Shown here: one piece after another, positions 7,093 to 16,367 of the stretch
Layout of the letters: every line of letters begins with the position of its first letter
How positions within the stretch are numbered: position 1 is the stretch's first letter
Assembly (NCBI GenBank): GCA_016711705.1
Contig: JADJSK010000008.1
Coordinates: 13,151 to 77,150 of the forward strand
Reading direction: 5' to 3'
Origin: Candidatus Brachybacter algidus
Lineage (GTDB): Bacteria; Bacteroidota; Bacteroidia; Chitinophagales; Saprospiraceae
Length of the DNA: 64,000 nt
Notes under the pieces: generated by a model
The model's input: the letters and a program-made list of their open reading frames with translations, nothing else
Told to the model about the DNA's origin: nothing
Databases searched by the model: none
Translations under genes and position numbers: made by a program

Positions 7093-8440
7093 CTATAAAT
7101 TATTATTGATATTATCCAATGTCCTGTCTACACCCCAACTCATAAATACTCCTAAGAAAACGCTTTGTGCAGTAGGAGGTTGAACGGCTTTTTCTTACAT
7201 AAAGATTGTTTTCATCCAACAATCTTGAGCTATAATTATACCCAAATATTTGCTTTTGATTAAATACATTATTGAGACTAAATACCACTACCGCATTACT
7301 CTTGAAAATGTTAGTCAGCCAATTTACACTTACATTATGGCTTTGATAAACCCTTGTTTTTTCACTTAAGAAATCCTCAGCAGGTAAATTTGGGTTAAAA
7401 TATGGTCTACCTGACGTCACTGTATAACTCCAATTGATGCCGATAAATTTACTCATCCAGAATTTCTTTAGCACTATACTTCCGGAATGTCTTGCTGCAA
7501 AAGTGGGTGTGGCCGAAATAGGATAATTTAAATAATCTCTTTTTGTGTCGATGTAAGAATAACTCAACCAGTAATTAAATCCCTTGAAAGTTTTTTTGTC
7601 TCTCCAGAAAAACTCAAGTCCACGCGCATAACCTGTGCCGTTGGTATTAGCTATGCTTATAGCATTATCATCTGTCTTGACAAGGCTAACATATTCTTTA
7701 TCATAAGCCTGAATCCTAAATGTATAATCTTTTGTCAGCCATTGATAAGTAAGGATGTAGTGATCAGCTCGTTGGAAGTCAAAATCATTGTCAAATAACA
7801 AGTATTTTCTTTCAGGTGTTTGGTAAAAGATACCGTAATCCGCTGTTAGTTGCATCTGTGGAGCAATCTTATAGGAAAGACTCATTCTTGGGGCAATATT
7901 GGCCCTTGAGATCAATTTACTATATTCAATTCTTATGCCGGGACGAAAGGCCAGATTTTTTGAAAGATAAATATCTGACTCAACAAATGCGGCTCCATAA
8001 GTATCCTCAATATCAGTTTCACCATTGAAAAATGCTGAATTGATATCCGCATGATCTTTATTATACCATGCTTCTGCACCAAATCTCAAAGCATTCAAAC
8101 CATCAAACTTCCTTTCAAGGAGCGACCTCAACTGCCACATTTGTTGGGTAGCAATAGATGAAAAATTGACATTGTCCAAGGATTCAATGCCGATATTCAT
8201 CAATTGCTGATTTTGATCATTTAGTAATTTAGCATCTATGTTGTCCTTATTATAACTATAACTCGCTACACCGAAGTATTTCCAATGCTTTCCTAGGGAC
8301 TGTTTAAAACTTGTATTGAAGTAAACATTGGCATTGTCGACACGATAACCATTTTTTAGACCGATAGAATCAAGTGACTCCTGCCGAATACCCTGCTTGC
8401 CAAAACTATATGTGGCGTATGCTTTGAAAATACCGTTCTT
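7093..8440 (-). CDS. TonB-dependent receptor, beta-barrel part (two frameshifts)
   Basis: Barrel portion of the receptor begun at 9333. After adding one base in the A5 run at 8439-8443 the frame runs KKNGIFKAYATYSFGKQG and on through repeated amphipathic beta strands (for example FRPGIRIEYSKLISRANIAP and QMQLTADYGIFYQTPERKYL). Near the end, removing one A from the run at 7189-7193 restores a typical C-terminus, QPPTAQSVFLGVFMSWGVDR, ending at a TAG at 7093-7095; without it the frame stops at 7112. The product inserts in the outer membrane and takes up an unknown ligand with TonB energy. Confidence 0.8.
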
Positions 8441-9333
8441 TTTGTTTTAAACCTATAATTCATATCCCCGTCATGACCGATAGGTGCCTGAGATATGTCA
8501 AAACGTTGAGGAATAACAGCCATGTACAGTCCAAGATTGGCATAAGAATAGCTTGCTCCAAAACTTTGAGTCTTCTCCGAATTGACTTTTTGAAAGCCGG
8601 CTGAAAGAAAAATTGGTGACACTCCAAGTTGAAACTCACTTCTTGCAGGCAGATCAACACTTTCCAGATTAAGTACAGCACTAAGTGCTTGTCCATATAA
8701 TGCGCTATATCCACCGCTCGTAAAAGAGGTTCCGCTAAATAAAAAAGGCGAAAATCTGCCTCGTGAAGCAATGCCCGGAATACTGGAATAAAAGAAATTA
8801 TTGACCACTGCCCCATCGATAATAATTTTGGCTTCTTCGGCAGAACCACCTCTAACGAATAAGCCTTCTTGCTCGCCGACTTTCTGCACACCAGGCACCG
8901 TCTGAAGAGTTGCTGAAATATCAGCGTCAGCTCCGGCAGTAGTAATTATATCCAGTAACGAAAGCACAGTAGCACGTTTTTTGTCACCTGCTTCAAATGA
9001 ACCTGCGGTAATAACTACGGCATTCAGTTCAGAGATCTCTTCTATTAGCTTGAGATTAATTTCAATATTATTCTTGTTGATATCAAGATACTGCTCGGCA
9101 GACTTGTAACCAATAAAAGATCCTATGAGAGTCACCGGACCTTCGGAGGAAGTCTTAAATGTAAATTTTCCAGTAGAATCTGAAATAGCACCATCATAAG
9201 CATCCTTTATGTAGACATTTACACCAGGAATACTATTGCCATTTTCATCCGTGGTTTTTCCATGGATGGTATTTTGTGCGTATGAATCCAGTGAAAATAA
9301 AAGAAACAAAAATAGGGTAAGGACTTTAATCAT
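8356..9333 (-). CDS. TonB-dependent receptor, N-terminal and plug part
   Basis: Signal peptide (MIKVLTLFLFLLFSLDSYAQ), then a CarboxypepD_reg-like domain (residues about 20-100: IHGKTTDENGNSIPGVNVYI, SDSTGKFTF), then a plug domain with LQTVPGVQKVGEQEGLFVRG and KIIIDGAVVNNFFY. This is the standard order in Bacteroidota outer-membrane receptors. Not of the SusC type, as no SusD follows. The frame departs from the receptor sequence at the A5/T5 run 8439-8443 and stops artificially at 8356; the rest is in another frame. About 745 residues in all once both indels are corrected. Confidence 0.85.
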   Translation of the reverse strand: MIKVLTLFLFLLFSLDSYAQNTIHGKTTDENGNSIPGVNVYIKDAYDGAISDSTGKFTFKTSSEGPVTLIGSFIGYKSAEQYLDINKNNIEINLKLIEEISELNAVVITAGSFEAGDKKRATVLSLLDIITTAGADADISATLQTVPGVQKVGEQEGLFVRGGSAEEAKIIIDGAVVNNFFYSSIPGIASRGRFSPFLFSGTSFTSGGYSALYGQALSAVLNLESVDLPARSEFQLGVSPIFLSAGFQKVNSEKTQSFGASYSYANLGLYMAVIPQRFDISQAPIGHDGDMNYRFKTKRTVFSKHTPHIVLASRVFGRSHLILSV

Positions 9334-9372
9334 TTCTTCAATTATTTACAAGTAGTCGTAGTATAATCTTTG

Positions 9373-10074
9373 TTAGTCTCGGTTCATGCCGACATACCTC
9401 AAGACGAGATATACTAGCATAGCGAGTGATGAAAGTGCTGCTGCCACATACGTCATGGCTGCCCACCAAAGTGCATCTTTGGCTCCGGCATGTTCTTCAC
9501 CATAAGCGATGCCGGAAGAGTCTAACCATGCGAGCGCTCTATTGCTGGCATCGAACTCAACAGGGAGCGTGATGATACTAAATACCGTGGTGATAAAGAA
9601 GGCAATAATGGTGATGAGTAATATAGTTGAGTTGCCTGTCGCCCCCAGAACTCCAAGTGCAAGCATCAGTAAAAATTGCTGTGCTGTGGCTGCAAATTGC
9701 ACCACAGGAACGATGGCTGATCTGAATTTAAGCATGGCATAAGATGTAGCATGCTGTACAGCATGGCCACATTCGTGTGCAGCGACTGCAGCTGCTGCAA
9801 CACTTCTTCCATTAAAAACATCAGGGCTAAGGTTGACAGTTTTATTGCCGGGATTGTAGTGGTCTGAAAGGAAGCCGTCTACCGATATGACCTGAACATC
9901 ATAGATACCATTGTCTTTCAACATTTTTTCAGCGACTTCTTTGCCAGATAATCTTGAATGAAGGCCGACTTGGCTATAATGGTTAAATTTTGATTTCAAC
10001 CTTGCACTCAGAATCATTCCAACTACGGTTCCAATACCCCCAAGAATCATATATACTAAATAACCACCACCCAT
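9373..10074 (-). CDS. YugP-like membrane zinc metallopeptidase
   Basis: A 233-residue protein of the Zn_peptidase_2 (YugP) family. A membrane segment at residues 4-24, then the zinc motif HECGHAVQH starting at H100 (HExxH), preceded by the family segment NPGNKTVNLSPDVFNGRSVA. Two or three more membrane segments follow (around residues 125-170 and 205-228). Substrate is unknown in this family. It lies between the TonB receptor and serS on the same strand. Confidence 0.9.
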   Translation of the reverse strand: MGGGYLVYMILGGIGTVVGMILSARLKSKFNHYSQVGLHSRLSGKEVAEKMLKDNGIYDVQVISVDGFLSDHYNPGNKTVNLSPDVFNGRSVAAAAVAAHECGHAVQHATSYAMLKFRSAIVPVVQFAATAQQFLLMLALGVLGATGNSTILLITIIAFFITTVFSIITLPVEFDASNRALAWLDSSGIAYGEEHAGAKDALWWAAMTYVAAALSSLAMLVYLVLRYVGMNRD

Positions 10075-10169
10075 TGAACAATATATTTTAGAAATTAAAT
10101 TTATTAATAACTCGCTAAAAGGTCAAAGCTCTAATCCAGATTTACGACAAATCCCTTTATTCAAGTTCC

Positions 10170-11450
10170 TCAATTAATGAATTCAGCTCCGAAAAAGTTC
10201 CTAAGTACTTCCGGTATCCGAATACCTTCTTCTGTTTGATTATTTTCAAGTAGAGCGGCTACTATGCGCGCCAGTGCTAGAGAACTACCATTCAGTGTGT
10301 GTAACAACTGCATATTATTGTCTTCATCCCTATATCTGAGTTTCAATCTATTCGACTGAAAGGTCTCAAAATTCGACACAGAGCTAACTTCTAACCATCT
10401 TTCCTGTCCTGCTGACCAAACTTCAAAATCATATGTCATTGCTGAAGCAAATCCCATATCTCCGCCGCATAATCTTAGGATTCTATAAGGTAGTTCAAGA
10501 CTTTCCATCAATCTGGCTACGTGTGCTACCATTTCCTGCAATGCCTCATAAGATCTCTCTGGTTTCTCTACGCGGACGATCTCCACTTTATCGAACTGGT
10601 GGACTCTATTTAGACCCTTGACATGAGCTCCGTATGATCCTGCCTCTCTTCTAAAACAGGGCGTATAAGAGGTCATACAATACGGTATAAGGTGATCAGG
10701 CAGAATGTCGTCTCTAAGAATATTAGTGACAGGGACTTCGGATGTGGGAATCAGATAAAGATCATCTTTTTCACAATAATACATCTGACCTTCTTTGTCG
10801 GGCAACTGGCCTGTAGCCGTGGCACTGTCTTCATTTACAAGATGAGGAGGCAGTATTTCTTCATAACCGGCTTTAGTATTAAAGTCCAGGAAATAATTAA
10901 TTAGCGCTCTTTGCAGCTTGGCTCCCTGGCCGCGATAAACTACAAACCCGCTTCCCGTGACTTTCACACCGAGTTTCAGATCAAACAAATTATATTTCTC
11001 ACCAATCTCCCAGTGAGGGAGCGCATTGGGCGGCAATGTGGGCATAACTCCTGTGAAGTCCTGATATACCATATTGTCATCAGCACCAATGCCAAATGGC
11101 ACACTTTCATGAGGAATATTCGGGATAGTATATAGATGCTCTTCAAGTTCTTCCTTAAGCGACTTGAGCATTTCTTCTTTGATCTTACTTGAATCTTTAA
11201 GCAGGCCTACTCTTACTTTCAAGCTATTGGCTTCATCAATGGCTTTATTTTTCATTAATTCTCCAATAGCCTTTGAGAGATTATTCATCTCTGAAAGTTC
11301 AGTTTCCAGAGCAGTTTGTACTTCTTTTCTCTGATCATCAAGTACTATGATCTGATCTATTATCACTAGTTTTTCTTCCGACCAATTCCTTTTTTTAAGG
11401 CCAACATCCACTCTATCTCTTTGGTTACGAAGCATTTCTACTTTAAGCAT
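10170..11450 (-). CDS. serS: seryl-tRNA synthetase
   Basis: A 426-residue class II synthetase of normal length. N-terminal coiled-coil arm at residues about 1-105 (alternating charged helices, ending HLYTIPNIPHESVP), motif 2 in TPCFRREAGSYGAHVKGLNR, and motif 3 region LNGSSLALARIVAALLENNQ near the C-terminus. It charges tRNA-Ser in the cytoplasm. Starts with ATG just downstream of the divergent intergenic region shared with rho. Confidence 0.97.
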   Translation of the reverse strand: MLKVEMLRNQRDRVDVGLKKRNWSEEKLVIIDQIIVLDDQRKEVQTALETELSEMNNLSKAIGELMKNKAIDEANSLKVRVGLLKDSSKIKEEMLKSLKEELEEHLYTIPNIPHESVPFGIGADDNMVYQDFTGVMPTLPPNALPHWEIGEKYNLFDLKLGVKVTGSGFVVYRGQGAKLQRALINYFLDFNTKAGYEEILPPHLVNEDSATATGQLPDKEGQMYYCEKDDLYLIPTSEVPVTNILRDDILPDHLIPYCMTSYTPCFRREAGSYGAHVKGLNRVHQFDKVEIVRVEKPERSYEALQEMVAHVARLMESLELPYRILRLCGGDMGFASAMTYDFEVWSAGQERWLEVSSVSNFETFQSNRLKLRYRDEDNNMQLLHTLNGSSLALARIVAALLENNQTEEGIRIPEVLRNFFGAEFIN

Positions 11451-11795
11451 GGGAATAAATTCATTAAATTATTGAAAATTGTAATTTTTAAGGTGCAAAT
11501 ATAGTTTAATAAAAAAAGATATTGTACATTTGCGAAATCATTTCAAGCCGAGAGGGCTTAAGCCATTCAAATCTGGGTTAAGGCTAATTTCAACGAAAGA
11601 ATTTTCCGAATTAAAGTTTTTTACATTACCAAATCGGTCTTTTAAATTGTGTTATTGGCACTTGGTTTGAAATTTCAAATTTTTATCTTTTAATCTAATT
11701 TTAACTCTAGTTTATTCACCAGAATAAATAAATAGTCATAGTTGTTGTCCAAAAAGGGGCCCAACTATTTTTCCAAAAAAATAACATTTATTTGT
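11451..11795. promoter_or_regulatory. Divergent serS/rho intergenic region with candidate rho promoter
   Basis: TACATTTG at 11525-11532 matches the Bacteroidota -7 consensus TAnnTTTG, but no good TTTG -33 element lies 19-21 nt upstream. If used, it would give rho a leader of about 250 nt. The leader carries the palindrome GGCTTAAGCC (11555-11564). Long leaders on rho are consistent with known Rho autoregulation, but nothing here proves it. Confidence 0.4.
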
Positions 11796-13598
11796 ATGTA
11801 TGACATTTTGCAATTGGACAGTATGTTGGTCCCGGAGCTAAGAGAAGTAGCAGAAGCAAATGATCTTAAAGGTTATAAAAAATTAAGCAAACAAGAGCTG
11901 ATTTATAAGATCCTTGATCAACAAGCTTTAAATACTCAGATCACGCCGGAGCAAGTGCTGGCCATGGAAAAGGAAAGCTCAAAAAGCAAACCTCATCAAA
12001 AAGAAAGGATTTCCGCTCCAAGACCCAACAACAATCAAGACGAGGAGGAAGCAAACCTTTTCACCACGAGCAAACCAACTAAAGGAGCTGCCGCGGACAA
12101 AAAGCCAAAAGCTAAAAAACCTCTTCCTGCTAAGAAAGAAACTAAAACTGCGCAAGCAGAAGGCGAAAGTGCAAAAGGTCCACAGGAACCTGCAGTGATC
12201 GAACCAGTTGTTGAAAGAAAAAAATTCTTCACCTCCACTCATCTCAAAACCGCAGCAACAGAAACTGCACCTGCAGATATCGAGAAAAATTCAAAACCCG
12301 CAACCGAAACAGTCCAGAATACTCCTGCCGAAAAGCCCTTTAAAGCCAAAAAAGCTCTTAAAACTGAGAATGCTGTGACTGCAAACAATGAAGTTGCTGC
12401 TGAAGCGCCTAGAGAAGTTCGCGAATCAAGACAAACAACTAAACCGGAACCTGAAGCCCCAAAATTCAACATTGACTTTGATGGGATGATAGAAGGAGAA
12501 GGTATCCTGGAAATGATGTCTGACGGATATGGATTTCTAAGATCTTCAGATTATAATTACTTAACATCTCCTGATGATATTTATGTATCACCTTCACAGA
12601 TCAAATTATTTGGCTTGAAGACAGGTGATACTGTTAAAGGAGCTATACGACCACCGAAGGAAGGTGAGAAATATTTCGCCCTTCTGAGAGTTGCTAACAT
12701 CAACGGTCTATTGCCAAGTCAGATCAGAGACAGGGTTCCTTTTGACTATCTAACGCCTTTATTCCCAATCGAAAAATTCAATTTGAGTGGAAGTAAAAAT
12801 GGTAAAGATTATGGCAATAGGATGATCGATCTATTCACACCGATCGGAAAGGGTCAACGTGGATTGATAGTAGCTCAGCCTAAGACAGGAAAAACCTTCT
12901 TATTGAAAGACATCGCAAATGCTATAGCAACTAACCATCCTGAATGTTTCCTAATTGTCCTTTTGATCGACGAACGTCCGGAAGAGGTTACTGATATGAG
13001 AAGAAACGTAAATGCCGAAGTAATTGCATCCACATTTGACGAACCAGCAGAGAATCATGTTAAAGTGGCAGGTATCGTACTTGAGAAAGCAAAGAGACTT
13101 GTAGAATGTGGCCATGATGTGGTAATCCTTTTGGATTCAATCACAAGACTAGCAAGAGCATACAATACCGTGGCACCTGCCAGTGGTAAAGTATTATCTG
13201 GAGGTGTGGAAGCTAATGCTCTGCACAAACCTAAGAAGTTCTTTGGTGCTGCCAGAAAGATCGAAAATGGTGGTTCGTTGACTATCCTGGCTACGGCATT
13301 GATCGATACCGGTTCGAAAATGGACGGCGTCATCTTTGAAGAATTCAAGGGTACGGGTAATATGGAATTACAACTTGACCGAACTTTGGCCAACAAAAGA
13401 TTATATCCTGCCATTGATCTTACCAAGTCAAGTACACGAAGAGACGATCTATTGCTTGATAAAGAAACATTACAACGCATGTTTATCCTTAGAAATCAGC
13501 TTGCTGATATGCGTCCTGATGAAGCAATGGAATTCCTCAGAAAGTATATTCTTGGAACAACCAGCAATGAAGAATTTCTGACCTCAATGAATGGTTAG
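11796..13598 (+). CDS. rho: transcription termination factor Rho
   Basis: Start placed at ATG 11796 (MYDILQLDSMLVPELREVAE), the usual Bacteroidota Rho start, although the frame is open from TTG 11742. Order: N-terminal Rho_N helix domain (residues 1-45), a long Lys/Ala/Pro/Glu-rich disordered insert (about 50-220), the cold-shock-like RNA-binding domain with GILEMMSDGYGFLR, then the ATPase with Walker A QPKTGKTF, Walker B VVILLDSITRLAR and the R-loop region. A hexameric RNA helicase ending transcription. About 600 residues, long because of the insert, which is common in this phylum. Confidence 0.97.
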   Translation: MYDILQLDSMLVPELREVAEANDLKGYKKLSKQELIYKILDQQALNTQITPEQVLAMEKESSKSKPHQKERISAPRPNNNQDEEEANLFTTSKPTKGAAADKKPKAKKPLPAKKETKTAQAEGESAKGPQEPAVIEPVVERKKFFTSTHLKTAATETAPADIEKNSKPATETVQNTPAEKPFKAKKALKTENAVTANNEVAAEAPREVRESRQTTKPEPEAPKFNIDFDGMIEGEGILEMMSDGYGFLRSSDYNYLTSPDDIYVSPSQIKLFGLKTGDTVKGAIRPPKEGEKYFALLRVANINGLLPSQIRDRVPFDYLTPLFPIEKFNLSGSKNGKDYGNRMIDLFTPIGKGQRGLIVAQPKTGKTFLLKDIANAIATNHPECFLIVLLIDERPEEVTDMRRNVNAEVIASTFDEPAENHVKVAGIVLEKAKRLVECGHDVVILLDSITRLARAYNTVAPASGKVLSGGVEANALHKPKKFFGAARKIENGGSLTILATALIDTGSKMDGVIFEEFKGTGNMELQLDRTLANKRLYPAIDLTKSSTRRDDLLLDKETLQRMFILRNQLADMRPDEAMEFLRKYILGTTSNEEFLTSMNG

Positions 13599-13621
13599 TA
13601 TCTAAATTGAAAATATAGAAG

Positions 13622-13656
13622 TCCCTTATGACGCATGTTGTAGGGGATTTTTTTTT
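13622..13656 (+). terminator. Terminator after rho
   Basis: TCCCTTA (13622-13628) pairs with TAGGGGA (13641-13647) with one G-U pair, followed by a run of nine Ts. It sits 23 nt after the rho stop. Confidence 0.8.
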
Positions 13657-14084
13657 GTCCAATATTAAATTTTCTTAATTTTGGAGAAAATGGCAACGTT
13701 ATTGGAGGTGAGAGGGTTATGAGATTAGGAGAGGGGTGGAGAATTGAAAATTGAAAATTGAAAATTGAAAATGGGGCGAATAGTGGGAAGGATATATCTA
13801 ATTTGACTTTTGGCTTGTAGTTAAAAGCTTATGGCTTTAATTCCTCTGAAGCAATTTGCATGTAGAAATCAGTGCAATCAAAGAAATCAATTTAATCAGT
13901 GGTTCAGACAAATTAATGATGGTTATTGGCAGGAAAGGGAAAGTTGAAAATGAGGAAGGAAAAATGAGCAATGGAAAATTACGGCATCGCTAATGTATTC
14001 TAACATATGAATTTACGAATTCAAATCTTTCAAAAAATTAAATATAAATATCATTTACATCACATAGTAAACCCTTAATTGAAA
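13657..14084. repeat. Gene-free spacer with ATTGAAA tandem repeat
   Basis: Four copies of the heptamer ATTGAAA at 13743-13770. The stretch around 13868-13913 (cores CAATCAAAGAAATCAATTTA and GGTTCAGACAAA) resembles 20737-20800, so it is a dispersed repeat. No convincing reading frame. Confidence 0.75.
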
Positions 14085-14903
14085 ATGAGCATAAAAAGAA
14101 TTCTTGCACCAACAGACTTTAGTGAAGTCTCTAATAAAGCTATTGATGTGGCAGTGGCAATCGCTACCAAAGGCGATGCTGAGATCGTATTGATGCATAC
14201 ATCTCTTCCTACGGAAGGGATCAATAGCAATGTTTACGCTGCCATCTATATCCACGAATATCTTGAGATCAAGAGAAAAAACCTACAACAGATGGCTGAG
14301 CGCCTGAAGGAAAAAGGATTTGATGGTAAAATATCTACCGATAATAAGGTAGATTTTACAGTTCCTTCTATCGTAAACGCTGCAGCGGAATTTGAGGCTG
14401 ATCTCGTTATAATGGGCTCTACTGGGACCAGTGGACTCAGTGGGGTGATTCTTGGAAGCACAGCAGGCGGGGTTTTATCAAAGATCGATCATCCTTTATT
14501 TCTTATTCCAAAGGATTATGTCTTGCCTGAAAGTGGCCATTTACTCATCGGTACTGACTACAAAACAGCTGTTGATCCAGGTTCTTTGAACATAATTGAA
14601 TTCTTCAAGGAGAAACTTAATTTTAGAATCCAACTTATCCATATCGAAAAAGAAGGGGAAGAAAATGTAGATAGAGAAAAATATGTTAGAGATAATTTTA
14701 AATCTCTGATAGATGGAAGTATTAGCATACCTGGTGGTAAGGTTGAAGAAGCCCTATTGAAACTCAAAGAAAAATATACTAATGCTGTATTGTGTACCGT
14801 AACTAAGAAGCGTAATTGGTTTGAGAATATTTTTTACCACAGCGTATCGAAGTCGCTAGCACATTATTCTGATGTTGCTTTGTTGTGTTTGCATGAAGAG
14901 TAG
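14085..14903 (+). CDS. tandem universal stress protein (UspA family)
   Basis: ATG at 14085 (MSIKRILAPTDFSEVSNKAI); the frame is open 6 nt further with TTG. A first Usp domain spans residues 1-145 and ends with the ATP-binding motif GSTGTSGLSGVILGSTAGGV (G-2x-G-9x-G-S/T). A second, more diverged Usp domain follows (about 150-272) and lacks a clear glycine motif. Double-Usp proteins of about 270-280 residues are common in Bacteroidota. Single gene, no operon partners. Confidence 0.9.
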   Translation: MSIKRILAPTDFSEVSNKAIDVAVAIATKGDAEIVLMHTSLPTEGINSNVYAAIYIHEYLEIKRKNLQQMAERLKEKGFDGKISTDNKVDFTVPSIVNAAAEFEADLVIMGSTGTSGLSGVILGSTAGGVLSKIDHPLFLIPKDYVLPESGHLLIGTDYKTAVDPGSLNIIEFFKEKLNFRIQLIHIEKEGEENVDREKYVRDNFKSLIDGSISIPGGKVEEALLKLKEKYTNAVLCTVTKKRNWFENIFYHSVSKSLAHYSDVALLCLHEE

Positions 14904-15249
14904 GTTTCGGCTGATGGCTATTGGCTGATGGCTGATGGCTCCATAGTAGTAGCGAGAATTGTTTGTGTCTTTAGGAAAGGGGAATTGAAAATTGAAAATT
15001 GAAAATTGAAAACGACGCGAAGATTAGGAAGTAATGCCTAAAGCTTAATGCTTATAGCTTTTGGCCATTGGCTGATGGCTCCATAATGGTATCGAGAATA
15101 GTTTGTATTCTTAGGAAATTGAAAATGATGCGAAGTTTGGGAAGTATTTTTTGGTGCAATTTCCGGGCTAAAGCCTAATGTTTATAGCTTATGGTCAATG
15201 TCATTAAGTTAAGCAATTGAAATCAATAATATTTTACAGACAATATTTC
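14904..15249. repeat. Gene-free spacer with short tandem repeats
   Basis: Runs of GGCTGAT-like heptamers (14912-14942, again near 15065) and four ATTGAAA heptamers (14984-15011). The blocks around 14930-15060 and 15070-15180 repeat each other loosely (CCATA-T-GT-TCGAGAAT..., GAAAATGATGCGAAG). No gene seen. Confidence 0.75.
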
Positions 15250-15399
15250 GGTGCGCTGCACCTGATAGTCTATCAAATCTATTTCTATAAATATCCCTGT
15301 GCGCTGCACCTTTGCTTTTCTTACAGGTGCAGCGCACCACAATATTTATACAGTTCGTATTAAGGCTGCTCCAAGGTGCAGCGCACCGAGATATTTTGA
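15250..15399. repeat. REP-like cluster of GGTGCGCTGCACC palindromes
   Basis: Four copies of a GGTGCGCTGCACC core: forward at 15250-15263 and 15299-15311, inverted at 15325-15337 and 15374-15387. The middle two form a perfect 13-bp hairpin with a 13-nt loop. The 47 nt at 15353-15399 occur identically, inverted, at 53890-53936. No reading frame. Properties fit a non-autonomous extragenic palindromic or MITE-like family. Confidence 0.85.
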
Positions 15400-15529
15400 A
15401 AGAACCTATGGCTATAACTTTATGACATTGAGCTTATGCCTGAAGGCTAAATTTGGTTAAAATACAAATCCTAATAGTATCGTGGGTAACACCATCATTT
15501 GTAATTTATCATTTATAATTATTTACAGC

Positions 15530-15612
15530 ACACCCATCACCCATCACCCTATCACCCTATCATCCTGATCACCCGATCACCCTATCACCTGATCACCTGA
15601 TCACCTGATCTA
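15530..15612. repeat. Tandem repeat of ATCACC(C)T/G units
   Basis: About ten imperfect copies of an 8-nt unit (ATCACCCT, ATCACCTG). No reading frame; lies upstream of the rpmH promoter. Confidence 0.8.
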
Positions 15613-15687
15613 ACTCCCTATCAATTAAATTTTTACATAATTAAATAATTACCAATCATTTATCCTAAAAATACTTTTAAAATAAAT

Positions 15688-15718
15688 TTTGATATTCAAA
15701 AACATTGACTTACCTTTG
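15688..15718 (+). promoter_or_regulatory. Bacteroidota-type promoter of rpmH-rnpA
   Basis: TTTG at 15688-15691, exactly 19 nt, then TACCTTTG at 15711-15718: an exact match to the TTTG-N19-TAnnTTTG promoter of the major sigma factor in this phylum. It places the transcript start about 30 nt before the rpmH ATG. Confidence 0.8.
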
Positions 15719-15754
15719 TCCCACTTTTCTAAAAACATTTAATTATTAATTCCT

Positions 15755-15910
15755 ATGAAACGGACATTCCAGCCTTCAAGGCGTAAAAGAGTAAACAAAC
15801 ACGGATTCAGATCTCGTATGAGTACTAAAAACGGTAGGAGAGTCCTTGCCAACAGAAGAGCGAAGGGAAGGCACAAGCTGACTGTTTCTGATGAGATGAA
15901 GACTAAGTAA
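15755..15910 (+). CDS. rpmH: 50S ribosomal protein L34
   Basis: A 51-residue, strongly basic protein, MKRTFQPSRRKRVNKHGFRS at the start and RRVLANRRAKGRHKLTVSDE near the end. This is the complete universal L34 sequence with a short C-terminal tail. It directly precedes rnpA, the near-universal bacterial gene order, and follows a strong promoter match. Confidence 0.97.
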   Translation: MKRTFQPSRRKRVNKHGFRSRMSTKNGRRVLANRRAKGRHKLTVSDEMKTK

Positions 15911-15977
15911 GTTATCTTTATAAAACAAAGAGTAGGCTATTGGGCTATTGCAGCTTGATAGCCTATTTTATTTTAAC

Positions 15978-16367
15978 GTGAAACGAACCTTTGCACTTCC
16001 CCGCGACAATAAACTCAAAAGTATTGTCACTATCTCAGAACTATTCAATGAGGGCAAAAGCCAATTTACTTATCCTATAAAGATGGTTTATTCCGTCCAA
16101 CCTTCTTCTGGTCGGCTACTTTCCTTCAAAGTTGCTGTCTCGGTTCCCAAAAAACTATTTAAAAAGGCGGTGGACCGCAATACCTTAAAACGTCGATTAA
16201 GAGAATCTGTTAGGCTGAATCAGGCATCCCTACATGAAATATGCCAATCCGCAAACATTAGCCTCGACTTTATGTTGATCTTTGTAGGTAAAGAAATGAC
16301 TGATTATCAACAAATCGACAAAGCTGTCCGTTCTTTATTTGAAAAATTAACCAGAAATGTTCAATAA
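15978..16367 (+). CDS. rnpA: ribonuclease P protein component
   Basis: Start placed at GTG 15978 (protein starting MKRTFALPRDNKLKS); the frame is open further upstream to TTG 15948 but that segment is not family-like. The RNR motif appears as KKAVDRNTLKRRLRES near residues 65-80, preceded by FKVAVSVPKKLF. It is the protein cofactor of RNase P that processes tRNA 5' ends. Divergent, as usual for Bacteroidota. Its end overlaps the next gene by 11 nt, suggesting coupling. Confidence 0.92.
   Translation: MKRTFALPRDNKLKSIVTISELFNEGKSQFTYPIKMVYSVQPSSGRLLSFKVAVSVPKKLFKKAVDRNTLKRRLRESVRLNQASLHEICQSANISLDFMLIFVGKEMTDYQQIDKAVRSLFEKLTRNVQ

Noticed and set aside
12035..12472. Open frames opposite the rho N-terminal insert
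   Set aside because: Low-complexity antisense frames of a Lys/Ala/Glu-rich coding region; no support.
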